A stretch of 47,699 bases of DNA. Origin: Mycoplasma simbae ATCC 49888 (GTDB lineage: Bacteria; Bacillota_I; Bacilli_A; Mycoplasmatales; Metamycoplasmataceae). The stretch lies in the NCBI RefSeq assembly GCF_000702705.1, contig NZ_JNJG01000010.1, positions 1 through 47,699 on the forward strand. Reading direction: 5' to 3'. Shown piece after piece: positions 1-7,900 of this stretch. Each line of letters opens with the position of its first letter. Position 1 is the stretch's first letter. The position numbers were made by a program, and so were the translations under genes. Below the pieces are notes generated by a model. It worked only from the letters and a program-made list of their open reading frames with translations, was not told the origin of the DNA and did not search any database.

Positions 1-225
1 GAACATATATTTATGATATGCTCTGTTTTTGGCTTTTATATCAGCAGTATCTGACAAATAATTACCGTTATTATCTGAATTTCTCTTTAACTCTCTCGAT
101 ATTGTTGAAGGAGAAACATGTAAAATCGAAGCTATTTCTCTAATCGAAAAATTCTTATATCTAAGATTTTCGATTAAGAATCTTTGATTTTTATCAATAT
201 GAGAATATTTTTTACTATAATTCAT
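1..225 (-). CDS. IS30-family transposase, N-terminal part (runs off left edge)
   Basis: Partial gene: 75 codons are visible from the ATG at 225 to the edge. The translation begins MNYSKKYSHIDKNQRFLIEN and contains a helix-turn-helix (FSIREIASILHVSPSTISRE, about residues 29-48) followed by LKRNSD. This is the layout of the DNA-binding head of IS30-type transposases, which bind the element's terminal repeats; the DDE catalytic part lies outside the window. An AGAAAGGA ribosome site lies just upstream. The reading is open to the edge, so nothing shows whether the full gene is intact. An unrelated HTH regulator is possible but less likely, because the spacing and the SREL(K)RN core fit IS30. Confidence 0.8.
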   Translation of the reverse strand, partial: MNYSKKYSHIDKNQRFLIENLRYKNFSIREIASILHVSPSTISRELKRNSDNNGNYLSDTADIKAKNRAYHKYMF

Positions 226-270
226 TTATGTCCTTTCTAGTACCAGTAGATAGGGCATTTTTTTATTAAA

Positions 271-322
271 AATGCAACACCAGTATTATATTACTAAGTG
301 TTGCACTTGAATATACAATTTG
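271..322. repeat. Likely end region of the IS30 element, with a stem-loop
   Basis: Upstream of the transposase start, TGCAACAC (273-280) pairs with GTGTTGCA (298-305), and AGTA/TACT pairs inside the loop. GTGTTGCACTTGAA (298-311) resembles ends I recall for mycoplasma IS30-type elements, so the outer end of the element probably lies near 295-322. That boundary is inferred; the opposite end is not in the window, so no target duplication can be checked. A second short stem, GCATTTTT/AAAAATGC (255-262 with 268-275), sits on the transposase side. Confidence 0.4.
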
Positions 323-330
323 GGTATAAG

Positions 331-353
331 TAAGTAAGTTAAAAACTTACTTA
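331..353. repeat. 10-bp perfect hairpin
   Basis: TAAGTAAGTT (331-340) is followed by AAA and then by its exact complement AACTTACTTA (344-353). It lies between the transposase and the 3' end of the helicase gene. No clean T-run follows on either strand, so it is only a possible weak terminator or a structural remnant of insertion. Confidence 0.5.
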
Positions 354-364
354 TATATGTGTTT

Positions 365-433
365 ATAAAAACAAAAGTATTAGTATTAATATTAAATATA
401 TATATAGTAATAGGATCTAATTTTTGTTTTTAT
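365..433. repeat. 12-bp inverted repeat after the helicase gene
   Basis: ATAAAAACAAAA (365-376) and TTTTGTTTTTAT (422-433) are perfect complements separated by a 45-nt AT-rich stretch. The repeat lies directly downstream of the minus-strand helicase stop codon. It could end that transcript or mark the edge of an inserted segment; the sequence alone does not decide. Confidence 0.45.
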
Positions 434-446
434 CTAGGCTCATTAA

Positions 447-1298
447 CTACAAATTAAGGTCAATTGTGCTGGATAATTTACCTGTTTTTTTATCGATGAA
501 ATATTTTTCTTTTGCTAATTGTCCGTATCGGTTTTTAGCTATTTCAAGATTAACAATTCCTGATCTTCCAAACTCATTATCATCATAAAGAAGCGTTACA
601 ACATCGGCTACTTGTTCAATTGCTCCTGTTCCTTTTAAGTCTTCCGTTGTTGGATTAGTTTTCTTTGTATTTCTTCCTAATTGTGATAAAACAAGGATAT
701 TTATTTGTTTGTGTGTTGCTAATTTTTGTAAGTCATAACACATTGTGCTTAATCGTTCATACTCCGTTTTATTAACTCTTGGGTTAAGGTTAAGTGCTTG
801 TAAGTGGTCAATAATAACGTATTTAACATTTAATCCTGAACGGTTAGCTCTTTCGATAAAGTAATTTATTGAATCAGCATTTACATTATCTAAATTTATG
901 CGATCAGATGTAACTAACACTAATTTTTTGTTATCGATAATTGGTTGGGTAATTTCTTTAAAGTTGGTTTTGGTTGTTTTGTTGTTGATTTTGGTATCGT
1001 CGCAAATCATACCTATAAGTTTTTTAATAATTGGGCGTTGTGCCATTTCAAAACTTAAAAATAAAACAGCATCATTTTCTTCTAATTTTTGGCTAACGTT
1101 TCACGCTATGTTTAAAGCTAGTGTTGTTTTCCCTGCTCCAGGGCGTCCACCTAAAAAATATATTTGCCCCGGTTGTAAACCATTGGCGTATTTATCTAAG
1201 ATTGGGATTCCAGATTCAATTGTCTTATATTTTTCATCTGTGATTTCTTTATGAATATCCATTAACGCATCCTCAAAATTTACAAATTCTTCTCCCAT
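447..1298 (-). CDS. DnaB-type replicative helicase core (stand-alone RecA-fold domain)
   Basis: The 283-aa protein is read through one UGA (Trp66). It matches the C-terminal ATPase domain of DnaB helicases, which unwind DNA ahead of the fork as hexamers. Visible motifs: Walker A GRPGAGKT (51-58), FLSFEM (80-85), Walker B VIIDHLQAL (161-169), SQLGR (205-209) followed by the GTGAIEQVADVV block, and KNRYG (255-259). A chromosomal DnaB is about 450 aa with an N-terminal primase-contact domain; that domain is absent here. The gene still has its own ATG and a good AGAAAGGA site, so it looks like a complete short gene rather than a torn one. Its place beside a transposase gene and between inverted repeats suggests an accessory (phage, plasmid or integrative element) helicase; that part is inference. 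Confidence 0.82.
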
Positions 1299-1333
1299 TG
1301 TTTTTTCCTTTCTAACTGTCTAAACCATTAAAT

Positions 1334-1355
1334 ACACAAGGGGTGTGTTTTTTTT
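1334..1355 (+). terminator. Terminator-like hairpin with T8 on the plus strand
   Basis: ACACA (1334-1338), a 5-nt loop AGGGG and TGTGT (1344-1348) are followed by a run of eight T. On the plus strand this has the form of a weak intrinsic terminator, yet no plus-strand gene lies upstream in the window. On the minus strand it falls in the 5' leader of the helicase gene as an A8 tract followed by CACACCCC. The role is unclear. Confidence 0.35.
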
Positions 1356-1360
1356 CTGGG

Positions 1361-1371
1361 GGTGTTGCATT
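1361..1371. repeat. 11-bp inverted repeat partner of 271-281
   Basis: GGTGTTGCATT here is the exact reverse complement of AATGCAACACC at 271-281. The two copies bracket the helicase gene in inverted orientation, about 1.1 kb apart. Such a pair is what the ends of a small mobile segment would look like, but 11 bp in AT-rich DNA is suggestive only. Confidence 0.4.
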
Positions 1372-1482
1372 CCGTCCTTAAAAATTAAAAAAGGTATAAA
1401 ACATTAATATGATCCCGAACTATAAACTCAAGTTATTAAAGTAAAAAATATTGTGATAAATATGTACCGTAATTTGTGGCAT

Positions 1483-1528
1483 CGCTTATATCTCTTTTAT
1501 ATATGATATATATAAAGAGATATAAGCG
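1483..1528. repeat. 46-nt near-perfect palindrome
   Basis: CGCTTATATCTCTTT (1483-1497) is mirrored exactly by AAAGAGATATAAGCG (1514-1528), with alternating TATATA sequence between. The 15-bp arms are among the longest perfect inverted repeats in the window. No T-run follows, so it is not a standard terminator. It could be an operator, a cruciform-forming site or a recombination site. Confidence 0.6.
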
Positions 1529-1660
1529 TGCCCAATTAGTGTTATATATTTTAGCTAATGTATTTGTTAGTTTGATAACTTGAGTAAATGTATTTAAATG
1601 GTTGTTATTTGTGAACTTGCATTAAAAAATCTAAGCCGGCGAGCTTAGAATTAGGGATAA

Positions 1661-1680
1661 TATATATATATATATATATA
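1661..1680. repeat. (TA)10 dinucleotide run before cassette 1
   Basis: Ten uninterrupted TA units end about 25 bases before the start codon at 1705 and lie in the likely promoter/leader of the first cassette. In mycoplasmas, changes in simple repeats within promoters are a known way to switch surface genes on and off. Cassette 2 has no such run in the same place. Confidence 0.6.
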
Positions 1681-1704
1681 TCAAATTAAATAACAGGAGT
1701 AAAC

Positions 1705-1938
1705 ATGGAAGAAGTTTTCAATAAACAAACTGAAGGTAAAAGCTGTAAGCGTAACTGTTATAAGCGCCCTATTGCTGTTGCCTTGACAATATTTTTCACA
1801 ATTTTATTTTTGCTAATTTTGTGCGTAGCAATTGCTTATATAGCAGATTTCTACATTTACAAAGGTAGTGGTCAAGATGGCTTATTATGAACAGTTGAAC
1901 AAAGAATTCACGGATTATTTAGTTGGTGAAATAAGTAA
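1705..1938 (+). CDS. Small single-pass membrane protein S1 of the giant-protein cassette
   Basis: 77 aa, read through UGA codons at 1888-1890 and 1927-1929. A basic N-terminal part (CKRNCYKR around residues 14-21) precedes one strong hydrophobic segment at about 22-47, so the N-terminus is probably inside and the C-terminus outside. The part after the membrane carries YIADFYIYKGSGQDGLLW and ends in aromatic and basic residues (GLFSWWNK). The same pattern is kept in S2 (19679-19918), especially AYIADF, GSG-DGLLWTV-QR and GLF. There is no lipobox. The stop codon abuts the AAGGAG site of A1, 10 nt before its start. No family is recognised; a membrane partner or chaperone for A and B is the natural inference. 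Confidence 0.8.
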
Positions 1939-1948
1939 GGAGTAAATC

Positions 1949-4900
1949 ATGGAAAAGAATAAAAAATTAGTTAATGCATTATTAGCCAGTGGTGTGCCAG
2001 CACTTGCTTTTGCGGCTGTGCTACCGTTTTTAAATTCAAAAGCGGATTTAACACCCGCTAATGATCGCACAACATCACATCAAGAGTTAAATGAGTCAAT
2101 AAAATACGCTGAAAAGTTTGTCAGATCAAATCCTAACATTTCAGAAGAGTTAAGCTCACAAGTAAAAGATGCAATTAAATACGCAAAACAGTTGTACAGC
2201 TCGCAAGCATATGCAAACGGCAACGATTCACGTTCACTTATTAGTTCAATTCTAGAGCAAAAAAACAAGATTGATTCATTAGTTTCGATGGGAGTGTTAT
2301 TAGATTCATTAAACAGCGGCAAAAAAGCTGATTTTTCAGGCTACGATCGCTTTATTAGTGTTTTTGACTTGCGTAACGAAGTTAAATCAATTGAACAAAA
2401 ATTACAAACAAAATCAATTAATGCAGATCAAGCCCTAGATAAACTTAATGCACTAGGCAAAAAACAATTCAGTTCGCTTTTTGATCTAGAATTTAAAATG
2501 AACGTATTTGAACTTAATTACAATTCTAAATTTGACCAACTTAACTTTACGCTATTTTCACAAGTAGCTCAAGATCTTAAAACCTATATTGATTCACAAC
2601 TAAAATCACAGCACGGTGTTACACGTGATGCAATTAAAGTGTATGAAGATTTATACACTAAATTTGTCACTGGTTTATTCAACGTCGAAGCCCAATCTAA
2701 TAGCCAAATAATCACTGATTTATACGCAAAATTAGCCAATGCTAAAAAAGAAGTTTCAACCCTGCAACTAGATGAAAATGTTAAAGCTCAAATGTATTCA
2801 GAATTAGATACACTTGAATCGTTTATCACGCTGAATAAAGGTAATTTATTCTTTGAGGTAATAAATGAAAACGGACACACATTAATTACTCAAGAAATTC
2901 TAAATCAATATTTAGATCAATTCTGAACCAAAACTAGCCAATACTTCAACAACAAAGAAGAAACCAAAAACTATTTAGTTAGCCAAATTGCTCAAGCAGA
3001 AAAATTGCTGAGCGATACTTCGCAAGCCCTAAATAAACCTTTAAGTGATTTAGTAGCTAAAGCTAAAAAATACGTTGAAGCCAACAATTTTACAAATATT
3101 TACCAAGTTAACTCAGAGTTTATTCGCGACTTTAACACTTTAAGAATGGCTCATGGCATGTATAAATATGCATTAAGCACACTTGAACTTTCTTCTTTAA
3201 ACGAGCAAGCTAAAAAAGATGTTTTAGCTAAAATCAATTCAGTTGCGTTTAATGATTTTATTAGCTACACTCAAGATGCATTTAAAGTTATTCGCGAAGT
3301 ATTTGTGGACAAATACATTAAAGATCATTTCGCTCATGAAATTGAAATTTTAAAATCTCAATATTTAAACTCATCAGCAAACAGCAAAGAATTGCAAATT
3401 GATTTTATAGATCAAGATAAAATTGCCAATAATTTTGATGAAGCTTTAAAAAGTAAGGCAAATGCAGTTGAATTAAGCAATGAATTTGAAAAAATAGCAA
3501 ATATTGTTCGTGTAAATGATCGTAAAGTTTTAGTTAAACTTGTTGAACTTTTAAACGAAGAATTCAACACGGCAACCAATCATTCTAATTTAGAACGTTT
3601 ATGAAGCATTTATAAACCTGTCTTTACTCAATACATTGATGAATTTTCAACAGTAACAAGAGAACAATTATCAAGTTTAGCGCCAAGCGAGCTAGATAAA
3701 TCTATCTACAACAACGACTCCATAGTGCCTTTATACCAAGGTGAAATTTTGAATGCGATTTATCGTGCTAAAAAATTGCTTGAAGAAGTAAAAGTTGCAA
3801 ACAAAGTTGAAAAAATTGCCCAAAATGCTCAATTTGTTAAAGACAATGTTGACAAAGTCTATGGCGATTCATCTAACCAAGCAAAACAAGAATTAATTAA
3901 AGTTATTGATAATTTAGTTTCTCAATCACACCAGATTGAAAATAACGATAAATTAAGTGCTGAACAAAAACACGCTCATTTAGACGCTTTAAACGCCAAA
4001 ATGGATAAAATCAAAGATCAAATTGAGTTGGCTAAAGCATTAGATTTAACCACCAAAGAAGCTCAAAAAGTTCTAGATAAATACCAAGACAATGACACCG
4101 CCAAAATCTATTTTGCTAAAGAATTAAGAAAAATTAGCGACCTAAAAAGACAAGCTCAAAACGCATTGAATAATCCTGGCGAAGAAAACGTTGATTTAGA
4201 GGCTCTAAACAGCGATTTAGCATACGCTATTCAAGATTTTTTAAACAAAATGGAAGCAAAAGAAGGAAATTCAATTGCCAACACAATCAAAAAACAAATT
4301 TTTGAAACTTTTGAACCTAAACGTGAAAATCATTCAACACCTACAACAATTGAAAATCAGCTAAATAAAGCAATTAATGATTTACAACAGCAAGCTAAAG
4401 AAATCAGAAACGATGATAGCAAAAATGATGCAACTAAGTTTGCAGATAACCAAAAAGTTGAAAACAAAATGAATGCTGTGCGTGCAAGTATTCAACCATT
4501 AAGCGATTTAGAAAATCAAGCTAAATTCTTAAAAGCAGAGAAAAAACAAGCAAGCGATTTAGCCAATGAACTTAAAGAACAATTGCAAAATAATAGTTTA
4601 AATTTAAGCGAACAAGATAAAGCAAAATTCCAAGAGCAAATTGCTAAACTAGAACAAAAAGCCTCGCAAGTTGATGAAAAATTAGCTCAAGTTGAAAGTT
4701 TTATTGCAAATGAATTATTTAATCCTCAAGTTCACAACAAAGAATTAATTGATGCAAAAGCACGTGAACTTGCACAATTACGTAAAGAAATTGATCTTGA
4801 TTCATCACTACTAAATCTTCAAAAACAAGCCTTTTTATTAGCTAAACATGAAATTAAGCAAGCTGAATTACAAAACCCTCAAAACAACCAGTTGAATCAA

Positions 4901-7900
4901 AGCCCTTATTCATTGCTTGATTCTGATTTTAAAGCATGAGTTAAACTAAAAACAAGTCTAGATCAACAAATTGATGAAGCTAATGTGCGTATTAACACTG
5001 CTCGTGAAGAAATTAAAACAGCAAGTGCTGAATTAGAGCAAGCTTGAAAAGAACGTTTAAATTTAACTACTGATGCAGAATTAAAAGCTAATAGCGACAA
5101 AATTACTCAGCTGCAACAAAGAGTATCAGATAGCAACATTCAAAGTGAATTTAACCAACTAACCTTAAGCGCTCAAAGAATCAGTGCTAAAATGCACGCC
5201 CAACAAGATCTACTAGCTAAAATCAAACAATTAGCTATAGAATTAAGCAAAATAGATCGTAATCAATATCCTGAATTAGCTCAAGCTATTGAGCAATCTT
5301 TAGTGCAAAATCGTTCAAGCATCAGTGATGAAACAAATCAAATTAGCGCCAAAACTATTAAGCTTAACGAAATGCTAAATAAAATTGAATTAGGTAAAAA
5401 GGCTAAAGATGAGTTGAAAAAACTACAGGAATTAAAGCAAAACCAATTCAAAGAAGATAATTCAACTGCACCGCGTGCAATCTTTAGTGAAATTGACTCA
5501 CAAATTCAAGAAATCATTGATCAAAATACACAAATTTTATCTAATCCAAACGCTAGCCAATCTGAATTGGTGCAAGCTAAATCTGATTTAGAAAACGCTG
5601 TAAGCAAGTTCATTAAAATTAAACAAGATGAATCTAAACGTTTTGAAGCTGAAAAAGCATCATTTGAAATGTTGGCTGATGAATTAATAGCTAAAGAAAA
5701 AGATCACAATTATTCTTCTGTAAATGAAGCAAATCCTGAACAAGGAAGCCATGTTCAAAAACTTAAACACGCTTTTGCTCAAGCTTCAAGCAAACAAGCT
5801 CAAGCCAATTCAGCTTCGCCTTATGACAACTTAACTTTTGAGCAAATTCAAGAATATAAAGATAAATTAGCTCTAGCTTTCAATAAGGATAAATTTGCGG
5901 ACGCCAAAGCTAAGCTAGAGGCTAAAGCCAGTGCATTAGACGCTAAACTTAAAGCTGAACCAGTTGTAAATGCGCAAGATTCAAATGGTAATAACCCTGC
6001 TCAAAGAGCAATTGAATTATTAAACGTTTTAGCCCAAGATTTTGAAAGCAAAGTTCAGCCAAATGACAATATTGAAGTAATTAACCAAATTGGTAAATTA
6101 AACGCTCTTGAATTATTGTTGAATGAGCAAGACAAAGTCGTTGACAAAATTAAAGCTTCAACACAACAAGCTCAAAACAAAGAGTTTTTATTGAATGCAT
6201 TGAAAAAATCTACCCCAGTTGAGGAAGGAAACAATGCAACTGTCGCTAGTCCTTCTGGCGAAGTGATTACACGTAAATATGATGAATTACACCAAGCTTT
6301 AATAGATTCACAATCATTTGATGAATATAAAGCTGCAGCTAAAGCTGAAATTGAAAAAATTAAGGCTGATTTTGATGCATTATTTACTGAAAATGAACAA
6401 AATATTGACCCTAAAGCCAAAGAAGGCATTCAAGCTGCCTTAGATCAACAATTAGCACAAATTAATGCGATAGAAAAAACAAGCGATACAGGTGCTAATG
6501 AGAAAGCTCAAATCGCAGCAATTGAAGCTCAAGCGCAAAAATTAAATAACAACGCTGACAATATTATTGAATTAGCTAGAACTATTAAATTAGCCAAAGA
6601 TAGAGCTAGCGCACCTGTTGAAGGTCAATTAGCCGATGTAATTAACGATGTTAAACAAAGCCTAGTTGATAAAACTACTCAAGCTCAGTCAGTGTACACT
6701 GATCCAGCTCAATACAATAGAAGTATTGAAGATCTAGAACAAGCAATTACTGAATTAGAAGAAATCAAAAAATTAAATACTGAATTTGAAAAGGTAACTT
6801 TAGATCTAGAAGCAATTAACTATTTACCTGGAACTAGCGCAGTAGATCAATCAGCTGCTAAAAAACAACAATTTAAAGACTATATTGCCAAATTAAAAGA
6901 ATATGCCGCTAGAGATGATGTTAAAAACGACATTGCTCAGATTCAATTGCTAAAAAATGTTGTTCGTTCAGCAATTTCGCTATTAAGTCTACAATCTGAT
7001 ATTCTATCTAAATATCAACTTGATGAGTTTCACTTTGAGCAAGTTAAATATGGCTATGATTGAGATGAAAAAAACATTGGTGAATCAGTATTAATTTCTG
7101 TGCCACAAATTCCTACAGGTGAATACGATTCATTAAGCTTAAATAACGAATTAAAACGTTTACAAGAACGCGCTCAAAACGCTTATGAACAAGCAAACCA
7201 TCTTTACCTAGCACGTAAAGCTGCTTTTGAGTCAACTCTTGCATATTTCAACCAAACTAAATCAACTATTGAATCCAATACAGCTTCGCTAAATACATCA
7301 ACATATCAACAATTATTAAATGATAATTTAATCTATCACAAGCATATGTTTGCTCAAATTGGTGCGATTGAAGGTTTTGCTAACCGTGATCAAATTGACC
7401 AATTAGCTAACGAAGTGATTTCAACCAATTCATTGCTTACTTTATATCTAGAGCTAGCGAATGCTACAGTTGAAACAGCTGCTAAAAAAGCACAAGCTGA
7501 AGCATTAGAAAACAAGACTCCTAGTTTAGAAGCAATATTGGCTAAAACTGTTGAATTAATTGAAAGTGTTGAAAAAGCAAGTGCTACTGCACATGTTGAT
7601 AATTTCTTCTTTAGAGAACAAAATACATTCAATATTAATGCTAAATTGCAAGAAGTTAAAATCAACACAACCAAGATTGAAATGTTTATTAAGCACGCTG
7701 AGAAAAAACAAAAACTTAATTCTTCAACCTTAACAACTGAAGCAAAAAGAATTCTTGAACACGTGTTAAATAGCTTTGATACTCAGATCAATAATTTAAA
7801 TACAAATAGCCATTCAGAATTGAATGAGTTATTGTTTAACTACATTGAAGGTGGTGCAAGCAGTTTTGAAACCTTGTTCAAGAGTTCACATGATTTAGTA

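Larger units (their letters stand above)
1299..1704. other. Intergenic region between the helicase gene and cassette 1
   Basis: No coding sequence is visible. The region holds the terminator-like hairpin at 1334-1355, the repeat at 1361-1371, a 46-nt palindrome at 1483-1528, a 7-bp stem TCTAAGC/GCTTAGA (1630-1636 with 1643-1649) around the GC-rich loop CGGCGA, and a TA dinucleotide run at 1661-1680. I see no convincing -35/-10 pair for the plus-strand cassette; GATAAT at 1656-1661 is the best -10-like string. The ribosome site AGGAG (1695-1699) serves the gene starting at 1705. Confidence 0.6.

Noticed and set aside
898-1254. Plus-strand ORF of 118 codons over the helicase gene
   Set aside because: Antisense to a gene with clear DnaB motifs; no ribosome site or family.
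1483-1528. Palindrome as an intrinsic terminator
   Set aside because: No T-run after either arm and no gene ending close by on either strand.
6172-6429. Minus-strand ORFs inside the giant and ribosomal genes (also near 7390, 31099, 39006, 45036)
   Set aside because: They mirror the strongly biased codons of the plus-strand genes, lack ribosome sites and have no recognisable domains.
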